From assembly GCF_963378085.1 (NCBI RefSeq), contig NZ_OY726395.1, positions 4,712,001 to 4,776,000 of the forward strand: DNA of 64,000 nt, written 5' to 3'. Position 1 is the first letter of the stretch. Every line of letters starts with the position of its first letter. The position numbers were made by a program, and so were the translations under genes. This document shows positions 51,818-59,760 of this stretch, in pieces. Origin of the DNA: Mycolicibacterium sp. MU0050 (GTDB lineage: Bacteria; Actinomycetota; Actinomycetes; Mycobacteriales; Mycobacteriaceae). The notes under the pieces are model-generated. The model was not told the DNA's origin. It saw only the letters and a program-made list of their open reading frames with translations, and ran no database searches.

Positions 51818-52983
51818 CAGCCACCACCCGGGAAGTCGGGCATCGGCGGCGCCGGCACCGGTGACGGGGCGTCCGGGGGCGGCGCCGGGGCGGTGAGCGG
51901 GCTGGCGCCGTAGTAGGCCTCGTAGCCGGGGTCTCCGGGCGCCGGCACCAGGGGCAGCTCCGAGTTACCCCACCGTGTTCCCGCGGCGAGGCCCTTCTTG
52001 AGGCGATGCTGAGTCAGGTCGATGGTGACGAACAGGTTCATGTAGTCGCCGCGGATCCCACGGTCGATCATGTTCTGGCCCAGTGGATATACCGGAGCGA
52101 ATGCGATCGCGTCGTCGATGTCGGGTCCCACGTCGGCCAGCGCCCCGACCGTCGGGTCGAGGTTGCGCAGGTTGCGCAACAGGTCGTCCTGGGTCTCGTC
52201 GATCAGACCGCGCGCGGTGTCGGCGAAGACGCGCAGCTTGTCCAGCATCGTCGTGAACCGGGTCCGCTCCCGATTGAGCACCTCCAGCGCCGGCGGGATC
52301 CGCTCGAGCGCGGCGCTGACCACGTCGCGTTGGGCCGCCAGGGTGGCCGCGAGTCGGTTCATCGCCGCAATGGAGGCGATGACGCTGTCGCGCTGCGCAT
52401 CGAAGATCCCGACGAATCGGTCCAGCCGCTGCAGCAGGTCCCTGGCCTGATCGCGATTGCCGGCCAGGGCCGTGCCGAGATTGTGCACAATGTCGCCGAT
52501 CTGCCCGAGCCCACCGGCGTTGACCACCGTCGACAACGAGGCCAGTGTCTGTTCGGTGGAGGGATAGGCGCTCGACCGGCTCACCGGCACGGTGGCACCC
52601 GGTTCGAGGCGGCCCGCCGGCGGTTCACCCAACGGCGGGTCGAGCGCCACGTGCATCGAGCCGAGCAGGCTGGTCTGGCCGACCGTCGCCACCACGTTGC
52701 CCGGCACCTCGATGTCGGAGCGCACCGACACCTCGACGTTCGCCTGCCAATCCTCGAGTCGCATCGAGCGGACGCTTCCCACCACGACGTCGTCGATCAG
52801 CACCGGCGAATTGGGTTCCAGCGTCCCGACGTTGGCCAGTTGCACGGTGTACACCACGCCGTCGCTGCCGCGCCCCACCGCACCCGGCAGGGGCAGCGAG
52901 TTGACCCCGCCGAACGCGCACCCGGGCAGCAGCGCGCAACACGACAAGGCGGCGGCCCGGCGGAGCAACCTCAGCGATGTCAT
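51817..52983 (-). CDS. mceE: MceE family lipoprotein
   Basis: 388 residues from ATG 52983 (MTSLRLLRRAAALSCCALL), ATGA overlap with mceD. The lipobox is LLPGC near residue 22, so the mature protein is lipid-anchored, as in LprK-type MceE proteins. The MCE domain covers YTVQLANVGTLEPNSPVLIDD and VEVSVRSDIEVPGNVVATVG; long helices and a Pro-rich tail follow. It forms part of the Mce substrate conduit. Confidence 0.94.
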   Translation of the reverse strand: MTSLRLLRRAAALSCCALLPGCAFGGVNSLPLPGAVGRGSDGVVYTVQLANVGTLEPNSPVLIDDVVVGSVRSMRLEDWQANVEVSVRSDIEVPGNVVATVGQTSLLGSMHVALDPPLGEPPAGRLEPGATVPVSRSSAYPSTEQTLASLSTVVNAGGLGQIGDIVHNLGTALAGNRDQARDLLQRLDRFVGIFDAQRDSVIASIAAMNRLAATLAAQRDVVSAALERIPPALEVLNRERTRFTTMLDKLRVFADTARGLIDETQDDLLRNLRNLDPTVGALADVGPDIDDAIAFAPVYPLGQNMIDRGIRGDYMNLFVTIDLTQHRLKKGLAAGTRWGNSELPLVPAPGDPGYEAYYGASPLTAPAPPPDAPSPVPAPPMPDFPGGG

Positions 52984-54326
52984 GAGGGCGGGCCTCCCGC
53001 GAGGGCACCGCCGGGTTTCTGCTCGGCGGGCAGCGGCTCGGCCGGACCCACGGGGAGCAGGACATCCGGCAGCTGGGCCGGGGGCCCCATGCCCGGCGGC
53101 GGCGGCACGTCGCCGACGCCGGTGTAGGCAGACACCGCCGGCGTCGGCGCCGAGGTCGTGGGCGCTCCGTCGACCAGATGCGGTTCCGTGTAGATCAGCT
53201 GATGCGGCGCGGGCTGCGCCGTCAGCAGCGGGTTGAACGGAAAAGGTAGATAGTTGAAGCTCATCGAGCGCAGGCCCGGCCCCAGCGTCTTCGTGCACAG
53301 ATCGTTGGTCGCGGCCGCGGTCACGTTCTCCAGGGCACCGATCTGGCCGCAGATGAATTTCACCGGGTCGGCGAAGTTGTTCAGGGTGAACACGCCGCTG
53401 GCGGCGCCGGTCCGCGGATCGAACATGTTGTAGGCGTTGGCATATGCGGTGGGCGCCACGTGCAGGACTTCTTCGAGGTTGCGCCGGTTGTCCACCAGCG
53501 TCTGGGTGACATTGCTCAGCCGCTGCACCTGTTCGACGGTCTGCTCCCGGGTGCCCCGCACGAACCGGGTGACCTCGCCGATCACCTCGGAGATGTTGCG
53601 CAAGGCCAGGTCCAGGTCGGACCGGCTGCCGTCGAGGACGGCGCTCAGGGTGGCCAGCCGATCCTGGAACTGCACGATCTGCGTGTTGCTGTCGCGCAGG
53701 GTGCTGATGAAGGTGTGCAGGGCCTTGATGATGTCGGCCAGATCACCGCTGCCCTCGGCCAAGATCCGGCCGGCACCGGACAACTGGCGCAGAGTCTCCC
53801 GCAGCTTCACCCCGTTGCCGCCCATCGCGTCGGCCGCGCTGTCGATGAACCGGCCCACCGAGGTGTCGGACACCGCCCCGTCGGGACCCAGTTCGGTGGC
53901 CAACCGCATCACCTGCTCCTTGACCTCGTCCCACTCCACCGGCACGGCGGTCCGGTCCGCGGGGATCACCGCGCCGTCGGGCATCGTCGGCCCGGTCTCC
54001 AGGTAGGCCGGCGTCAACTGCACATACCTGGCCGCCACCAGATTCAGCGCGACGATCACCGCCTGGGCATCGGCCGGGATGGGCACGTCGCGGTCGACGT
54101 GCATCGTGACGCGGGCATGGGCACCGACTGGCTCGATGCCGCCGATGGTGCCCACCTTGACCCCGGCGACGCGGACGTCGTCGCCGGGATAGATACCGGT
54201 GGCGGTGCTGAAGTAGGCGGTGATGGTGTTCGGCCGGAACAGCGTGGCGCGCACCAGGACCGCGCACCCGGCGAGCAGCACGACGACCAAGACCAGCGCC
54301 AGTGGCCCACGCATGCGCGCGCTCAC
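52980..54326 (-). CDS. mceD: MceD family protein
   Basis: 448 residues from GTG 54326 (VSARMRGPLALVLVVVLL), GTGA overlap with mceC. The N-terminal helix LALVLVVVLLAGCAVLVR is followed by the MCE domain ITAYFSTATGIYPGDDVRVAGV. The C-terminal part NLPF-type signature is MSFNYLPFPFNPLLTAQP, followed by a Pro-rich tail. Length and position match the fourth gene of mce operons. Confidence 0.94.
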   Translation of the reverse strand: MSARMRGPLALVLVVVLLAGCAVLVRATLFRPNTITAYFSTATGIYPGDDVRVAGVKVGTIGGIEPVGAHARVTMHVDRDVPIPADAQAVIVALNLVAARYVQLTPAYLETGPTMPDGAVIPADRTAVPVEWDEVKEQVMRLATELGPDGAVSDTSVGRFIDSAADAMGGNGVKLRETLRQLSGAGRILAEGSGDLADIIKALHTFISTLRDSNTQIVQFQDRLATLSAVLDGSRSDLDLALRNISEVIGEVTRFVRGTREQTVEQVQRLSNVTQTLVDNRRNLEEVLHVAPTAYANAYNMFDPRTGAASGVFTLNNFADPVKFICGQIGALENVTAAATNDLCTKTLGPGLRSMSFNYLPFPFNPLLTAQPAPHQLIYTEPHLVDGAPTTSAPTPAVSAYTGVGDVPPPPGMGPPAQLPDVLLPVGPAEPLPAEQKPGGALAGGPPS

Positions 54327-55405
54327 CGCGGCTTCTCCGGGATTCCGTTGTACGGGAACGGGAATTCGGACCGCGGACCGACGTCGTCGGGCGGTTGGCC
54401 GGCGTTGACGCCGCGGCGGAAGCCGAACGCGTAGTCCAGGAACGGCTGCAACAGCGGCGGCAGGTCCAGGTTGGGGATGAACGCGGTGTAGAACGGTCCG
54501 CTGGCGACCGTCTCCCCCAACGTGACCTGGAACTTGGCCAACCCCGGCAACGCCTTGGCGATGTTTTCGCGGCTGCGCTCCAGCATCTCGGTCACCGCGT
54601 TCAGCTTCGCCAAGGTCGGGGCCAACTCCTGTTCGTTGTCGGCCACCAGGCCGGAGAGTTCCCGCGCGACAGCGGAACTGGCGTTGATGAGCTGGACGAG
54701 CTGTTGGCGGCGCTGGACGAGGATGTCCAGCAGATCGTTGGCGTTGAGCAGCAGGGTGTCGATCTGCTGACTGCGCTCCGAGAGGATTCCGGTGACCTTT
54801 CCGGTGTTGGCCAGCAGCTCGGTCACGGTGTCGTTGCGCCGGTTGACCGACTGCGACAGCCGGGACAGCCCGTCGAATGTCGGCCCCAGTTGCGGGGCGA
54901 CCCGATCGATGGTGGTGGCCAGGGTGTCCAGCGACTGATTCAGTGACTCGGTGTTGGTGCCGCCGATGTTCGTGGTCAATTCGCCCACCGCCTCCGTCAG
55001 GGAGTACGGGGACGACGTGCGGGCCAGCGGGATCACCTCCAGCGGGCGCATGCGGGACTCGCCGTCCGATTCGAGCACCAGCAACCGCTCGCCGAGCAGC
55101 GTCCCGGTCCGGATGTGCGCGGTGGTCGTCGAGCCCAGGGGAACCTTGCTGTCCACGGAGAAATCGACCCGGGCGCGGCCCCGCTCCAGCCTCACCCCGG
55201 ACACCGAACCCACCGTCACGCCCGCGATCTTCACCTCGTTCCCGGGGATCAGGCCGCCGGCCTCGGCGAACACCGCCTCGTAGCGCACGGCGCCGGCCCA
55301 GCTGATGATGCGTTGCGGCTGCAGTCCTATCGCGACGACGAGCACCACCAGGACCGCACCGATGAAGCCGGTGCGCATCAGCTGCGGGCCGCGGTATCGA
55401 TTCAT
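54323..55405 (-). CDS. mceC: MceC family protein
   Basis: 360 residues from ATG 55405 (MNRYRGPQLMRTGFIGAV), ATGA overlap with mceB. It has one N-terminal membrane helix, the MCE domain (YEAVFAEAGGLIPGNEVKIAG), long helical segments and a C-terminal PLLQPFLDYAFGFRRG region characteristic of MceC. It is an envelope-spanning part of the Mce importer. Confidence 0.94.
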   Translation of the reverse strand: MNRYRGPQLMRTGFIGAVLVVLVVAIGLQPQRIISWAGAVRYEAVFAEAGGLIPGNEVKIAGVTVGSVSGVRLERGRARVDFSVDSKVPLGSTTTAHIRTGTLLGERLLVLESDGESRMRPLEVIPLARTSSPYSLTEAVGELTTNIGGTNTESLNQSLDTLATTIDRVAPQLGPTFDGLSRLSQSVNRRNDTVTELLANTGKVTGILSERSQQIDTLLLNANDLLDILVQRRQQLVQLINASSAVARELSGLVADNEQELAPTLAKLNAVTEMLERSRENIAKALPGLAKFQVTLGETVASGPFYTAFIPNLDLPPLLQPFLDYAFGFRRGVNAGQPPDDVGPRSEFPFPYNGIPEKPR

Positions 55406-56430
55406 TCCGGCTCCGTGCAGCGGCCGGCTTCTTGCCGGAAGACCGGGAATTCGGCGGTCCGGTTCTGCAGATCCGAGATGCGGATCGCGATCGAACAGAT
55501 GTAGTAGTTCACGAAACTGCCGTAGGCGCCGATCCGGACCAGTTTGCGGTAGTTCTCCGGCGCCTTCTGCAGGGCCGTCTCGATGCGGTCCTTCTTCGCG
55601 TCCAGGGCGGGCGCGAGACGGTTGAGCTGATCGACAGTGGCGGCCAACGGCGGTCGGGCCTCGCCGAGCAGGTCCAACAGCGAGCTGGTGCCACTGCTCA
55701 GCGCTTCGATGGCGGCGCCGATCGGCTCCCGCTCGGCGGCCAAACCCGTGACCAACCGCTCCATTCCGTCGACCAGCGCGGAGAATTCAGCGCCGTCGCG
55801 GGCCATGGTGCCCATGGCCGCGTTCAGATTGTCGATCAGGTCCTCGAGGAGTTGACCGTTGTCGGCCAGGGCCGTGGTGAAACTCGAGGTGCGGGCGAAC
55901 AGCGATTCCGCGGTGCCGGCCTGTCCCTGCAGAACCTGGACCAGCGCGGAGGTCAACGCGTTCACGTCGGCCGGGTCGAGTCCCTGGATGACCGGTTTGA
56001 GCCCGCCGAGCAGGGAGTCGAGGTCCAGCGCACCGGCGGTGCGCTCCACCGGGATCCGGCTGCCGGCCGGCAACACCGCGGTGGGCCCGGGGCCGTCGAC
56101 GAGTTCCAGGTACCGGTCCCCCACCAGGTTGAGATAGCGCACGACGGCCGTGGTTCCGGCGGTCAGGGCCACCGTGCTGTCGGCGTCGAAATCCACCACG
56201 GCGGTCTTCGCCTCGGTCAGCCGAACCGCACTGACCTGCCCCACGCGGATACCCGAGATACGCACCGTGTCACCGGGTTCGAGGCTCGAGACGTCCTGGA
56301 AGACCGCGCTGTAACCGGTGGTGCTGCCGCCGCGGTACTCGCTGAAGATCATCACCATGAAGGCGGTGATCACCGACATCACGACAGCGAAGATCCCGAA
56401 CTTCCACGCCGGTCCGCGGGTGCGGTTCAT
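55402..56430 (-). CDS. mceB: MceB family protein
   Basis: 342 residues from ATG 56430 (MNRTRGPAWKFGIFAVVM), ATGA overlap with mceA. Membrane helix, MCE domain (YSAVFQDVSSLEPGDTVRISG), helical repeat region and the MceB-type C-terminus YGSFVNYYICSIAIR are present. It is the second Mce subunit. Confidence 0.95.
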   Translation of the reverse strand: MNRTRGPAWKFGIFAVVMSVITAFMVMIFSEYRGGSTTGYSAVFQDVSSLEPGDTVRISGIRVGQVSAVRLTEAKTAVVDFDADSTVALTAGTTAVVRYLNLVGDRYLELVDGPGPTAVLPAGSRIPVERTAGALDLDSLLGGLKPVIQGLDPADVNALTSALVQVLQGQAGTAESLFARTSSFTTALADNGQLLEDLIDNLNAAMGTMARDGAEFSALVDGMERLVTGLAAEREPIGAAIEALSSGTSSLLDLLGEARPPLAATVDQLNRLAPALDAKKDRIETALQKAPENYRKLVRIGAYGSFVNYYICSIAIRISDLQNRTAEFPVFRQEAGRCTEPE

Positions 56431-57662
56431 CCGGGCTGGCCGATCTGTGCGGAATTGCGTGGCGGGCCGTCCAGCGGTCCGAACAGGGCCTCTTTGAGCG
56501 CATCGGAGTTCCAGGTGATGCGCGGATTGTCGTAGCGCCACGGGTTGGCCCCGGTGTCGGCGACGACATAGGGGGTCCGGGTTTCGAACGGCACCTCGGG
56601 CATGTGCGTGCACTGCGGTCCGCCCTTGGCGGCCACCTTGGGCAGATTGGCCGGATACCGCCAACGCTCCTGTCCCCACAGGAATCCGGCGAGCACCTCG
56701 ACCCCGGGGACCGTCAGCGGGTCGGCCTGCGCCATCACCACCATGCCGCCCAGTCCGCAGGTCAGCGCCGGCCCGTATTGGTTGGTCAGGTCCGTGACGG
56801 GCGCCAGCAGGCGCAGGGTTTCCGTCAGCGGGCCGCGGTTGGCGCTCAGCACGTCGTTGCCGATGTCGGCCAGGCCGATCACGCTCACCAGCAGCGCATC
56901 CAGATTGTCCTGCTCGGCGACAATGCTGTCGCTGATCCGGCCGGCATTCGCGGCGGCGTCGACGAGGTCGGGTGCGACGTCGGCGAAGGTGGTCAAAACC
57001 GAAGGCAGGACGGCGATGTCGTGCGCCAGGCTGGGCAACTCGGGCTCCAGTTCGGCGAGCACGGCGTCGAAGTCGGCGATGGTTCGGCCCAGCTGCTCGC
57101 CACGCCCGTCGAGGCCGGCCGCCAAGGCGCCCAGAGTCTGATTCAGCTTCTGCGGCTCGATGACCGCCAACACCGCGGACAGCTTCTCGAAGACCGTGTT
57201 GACTTCCACGGTGACCCGGTCGGCCCGCACCACGTCGCCCGGCCGCAGCGGCGCCGCGGCGGCTGCGACCGGGGGCAGGAACTGGACGAACTTCGCGCCG
57301 AACACGGTGGATGACGCGATGTCCACCCGGGCATTCGCCGGGATCATTGCCAACCGGTCGGGGTCCATCGCCAGCTGGACCGCCGCGGAACCGTCGGGCC
57401 GGCGTTCGACGGCGGCGACGCGACCGACCTGGACACCCAGCATCTTCACCTTGGCGTCCGGATTCAACACCAGCCCGCTGCGGTCGGACAGCACGGTCAG
57501 CGGGACGCTTGCGGTGAAGCTGCCACGGAAGAACGCTGCCGTCAGCGCCACCAGCGCGACCATGCCCAGGACCGTCACCAGCCCGACGATCGGACGAATC
57601 AGGTAGTCGCTCAACACCGGCCTGCCCGGGTGGAACATCCGCGGCCGACCCAACCCGTGCAT
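56427..57662 (-). CDS. mceA: MceA family protein, first gene of the operon
   Basis: 411 residues from ATG 57662 (MHGLGRPRMFHPGRPVLS) with a GGGGGGAG site upstream. Membrane helix LIRPIVGLVTVLGMVALVALTAAFF, then MCE domain LTVLSDRSGLVLNPDAKVKM and SSTVFGAKFVQFLPP, and the long helical C-terminal region. In other mycobacterial mce operons two yrbE permease genes precede mceA; here the 528 bases upstream are non-coding and the next gene is a divergent regulator. A promoter with an internal motif copy is at 57840-57869. Confidence 0.94.
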   Translation of the reverse strand: MHGLGRPRMFHPGRPVLSDYLIRPIVGLVTVLGMVALVALTAAFFRGSFTASVPLTVLSDRSGLVLNPDAKVKMLGVQVGRVAAVERRPDGSAAVQLAMDPDRLAMIPANARVDIASSTVFGAKFVQFLPPVAAAAAPLRPGDVVRADRVTVEVNTVFEKLSAVLAVIEPQKLNQTLGALAAGLDGRGEQLGRTIADFDAVLAELEPELPSLAHDIAVLPSVLTTFADVAPDLVDAAANAGRISDSIVAEQDNLDALLVSVIGLADIGNDVLSANRGPLTETLRLLAPVTDLTNQYGPALTCGLGGMVVMAQADPLTVPGVEVLAGFLWGQERWRYPANLPKVAAKGGPQCTHMPEVPFETRTPYVVADTGANPWRYDNPRITWNSDALKEALFGPLDGPPRNSAQIGQPG

Positions 57663-57839
57663 CACGCGCTCCCCCCGGTCCCCGTCACCGCATCGAGCCG
57701 TGCTGCCGCAGCGCATCGGCGCCGCGGCCGTGGGTATCCGTCAGCGCGCGTTGATGTTTCGCCGAAGTGGACGTGAGCGGTCTCCATCGGTGGGGGGGTT
57801 CCGGACACGTGGCCGAAGTCCCGTGGGCTGAGCGTGCCG

Positions 57840-57869
57840 AGACTACGGCAGAAACAGATGTTAGGTCAA
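57840..57869 (-). promoter_or_regulatory. mceA promoter with shared motif copy A in the spacer
   Basis: Minus strand: -35 TTGACC (57869-57864), 18-base spacer, -10 TAGTCT (57845-57840). The motif AACAGATGTTAGG (plus strand, 57853-57865) fills the spacer and touches the -35, so binding would exclude RNA polymerase. Confidence 0.62.
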
Positions 57870-58027
57870 TAGGATGAGCGCACCGAGTCAGCGAACTCCG
57901 CCGGTTCCGCTGGGACCACGGGCGAACTTTGCTTATTTACGCATGTGCAGACACTTGGACCGGCGATAATGCCCTTCGGCCCGGACGGCTCCCGCTCCCG
58001 GTTCACGCGGCCCGCTGGACCATGCGC

Positions 58028-58040
58028 AACAAACCTTAGG
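58028..58040 (+). promoter_or_regulatory. Copy H of the shared 13-bp motif
   Basis: AACAAACCTTAGG, an exact consensus match, 150 bases upstream of the second Mce3R-like regulator; suggests autoregulation. Confidence 0.5.
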
Positions 58041-58190
58041 GAAGATGTCACGGGTAGCCGGCCCCAAGCCAGGTGAGCTGATCTGATACCGTTTGCCCTC
58101 ACTGCGGGCTCGCCGGCAGTGGTGTCATCGGCGCTTCGGTGGGACCGCGCGCGGCCCCACCGGCACGACTTCGGCAGCCTGGGAGGTGTG

Positions 58191-59531
58191 GTGTCGCTGC
58201 AGCACTCTGCCGACGGACCGGCGCCGGTGCCAGCCGGTGAAGCCGAGGCGTTCTCCGGGGAGAGTTCCCGGCGCGCCGAGATCCTGGCGACCGCCGAGGC
58301 CCTGATCGCCACGACGGGGCTGCGCACATCGTTACAGCAGATCGCCGGCGCCGCCGGCATTCTCACCGGCAGCCTCTACCACCACTTCGCCTCCAAGGAA
58401 GCGTTGCTGATCGAACTCGTCCGCCGCTATCACGCGGACCTGGCCGAGGTCGGGGCGACGGGACTGCGCCGCCTGGATGCCGCCGACGCGGCCGGCGTCG
58501 AGGACAAGATCGTCGAACTGTCGGCGGACATCGCCCGCTGCGCGGTGCGCAACCGGGCCGCGCTGCAGATGTCCTTCCTCGAGGCCCCCACGGAAAGCCC
58601 CGAATTGAAGGCGCTGCTGAGTCGACCGCCGGGCGCCATCCAGGACGCCATGGTGCAAACCCTGCGCGCCGGGCGCTGGAGCGGTTACCTGCGCGCGGAC
58701 CTGGACCTGGCTCCGCTGGCCGACCGCTTCTGCCAGTCCATGCTGCACGTGGGCCTCGATGTCATCCGGCGTGACGCCGCCCCGGAAGACGTGGCCCGGG
58801 TGCTGTGTCAGATCCTGTTGCACGGCCTCGCCGCGCGCCCTCCCGCCGACGCCGACCTCGACCGCTCGGCGGCCCGTTCGGCGGCCGACGCAGTGATCGA
58901 CCAGTGGGGCGACAGCGCCGACCCGGTGGCCGGCGGGCGCACCGGCCCCACCCGCCCCGACAGCGATGCCAAGGCCGACCACATCCGCCGGTCCGCACGT
59001 ACCGTCTTCGCGCGCAAGGGGTTCGAGCTGACCACCATCCGGGACATCGCCGCCGAGGCCGGCCTCAACGCGGCAACGGTGTACCGGGTGATCGGCGCCA
59101 AGGACCAGTTGCTGGCCTCGATCATGCAGGCCTTCGGCGACAAGATCAGCGCCGCGACGGCGGCCGCGCTCGATTCGGATTCCACCATCGTCGAAAAGCT
59201 CGACGCGGTGTGCTGGATCCACATCAACGCCGTGCTGCGGTTCCCCGACGAGTGGAAGATCCAGCTGGCCTGGATGCGCCATTCGCCGCCCACCAGCGAG
59301 AGTCCGGCCGAGTCGTTCGGGCAGCGGATGCAGGATCTGGCGATGCTGTTGATCCGGGGCCTACAGGACGGTGACCTGCGAGTAGACCCGCAGCCACCGC
59401 TGGACCTGCTGGCCCGCTGCGTCATCGACGTGCTGTGGGTACCGGAGAACCTGATCCGCGGACTGGGCGCCGAGGCCGCGCTCGCGATGGCCCGCGACGA
59501 CGTCATCCGGGGCGTCGCCGGCCGCGACTGA
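58191..59531 (+). CDS. Mce3R-like regulator with two TetR domains (copy 2)
   Basis: 446 residues from GTG 58191 (VSLQHSADGPAPVPAGE), next to GGGAGG; GTG 58188 and an upstream start at 58119 are alternatives. HTH 1 is LRTSLQQIAGAAGILTGSLY with HHFASKEALLIELVRRYHADL, and HTH 2 is LTTIRDIAAEAGLNAATVY with RVIGAKDQLLASIM. Long stretches match copy 1 at 48508 (for example LQMSF, SMLHVGLDVIRR, RFPDEWKIQLAWMR), so the two are paralogs. It is divergent from the mce operon, as mce3R is from mce3 in M. tuberculosis, and is the best candidate repressor of mceA-F and the nearby P450. Confidence 0.9.
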   Translation: MSLQHSADGPAPVPAGEAEAFSGESSRRAEILATAEALIATTGLRTSLQQIAGAAGILTGSLYHHFASKEALLIELVRRYHADLAEVGATGLRRLDAADAAGVEDKIVELSADIARCAVRNRAALQMSFLEAPTESPELKALLSRPPGAIQDAMVQTLRAGRWSGYLRADLDLAPLADRFCQSMLHVGLDVIRRDAAPEDVARVLCQILLHGLAARPPADADLDRSAARSAADAVIDQWGDSADPVAGGRTGPTRPDSDAKADHIRRSARTVFARKGFELTTIRDIAAEAGLNAATVYRVIGAKDQLLASIMQAFGDKISAATAAALDSDSTIVEKLDAVCWIHINAVLRFPDEWKIQLAWMRHSPPTSESPAESFGQRMQDLAMLLIRGLQDGDLRVDPQPPLDLLARCVIDVLWVPENLIRGLGAEAALAMARDDVIRGVAGRD

Positions 59532-59587
59532 CCGCCCCCGCGTCCCCGGCGACCACCGGCCGGGCCGAACCGGCCGACCGTCGCTGA

Positions 59588-59600
59588 AACAGATATTAGG
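59588..59600 (+). promoter_or_regulatory. Copy B of the shared 13-bp motif
   Basis: AACAGATATTAGG, an exact consensus match, in the 229-base gap upstream of the P450 gene, about 60 bases before its -35 box. With copy G it would give two sites at one promoter. Confidence 0.5.
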
Positions 59601-59659
59601 CCGTTCCCAGGGGCAGCGATGGCACGTCAGCACCGTGAGATCTACGTAGTTCCTAGCCA

Positions 59660-59708
59660 TTGACCGCGCCACGCCCGCGGCGCTACGGTGCTGAGAACAA
59701 AGGTTAGG
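59660..59708 (+). promoter_or_regulatory. P450 promoter with shared motif copy G
   Basis: -35 TTGACC (59660-59665), 18-base spacer, -10 TACGGT (59684-59689), then AACAAAGGTTAGG (59696-59708) covering the expected transcription start. This is the same geometry as at 43381-43426. Confidence 0.6.
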
Positions 59709-59760
59709 TTTTCTGGGATCGCCTACGGGTGGTCGGCGGCGGATGGAGCAGGAGCGCCTT

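Larger units (their letters stand above)
57663..58190. other. Long intergenic region between mceA and the second Mce3R-like regulator
   Basis: About 530 bases without a credible gene on either strand; the ORFs crossing it are shadows of the regulator. It holds the mceA promoter with motif copy A and motif copy H. No yrbE sequence or fragment was recognised. The mceA leader would be about 170 bases. Confidence 0.7.

Noticed and set aside
57866..58366. A 166-residue minus-strand frame in the mceA upstream region, considered as a possible lost yrbE or small gene
   Set aside because: No membrane segments, no YrbE-like sequence, and it overlaps the N-terminal HTH of the divergent regulator antisense.
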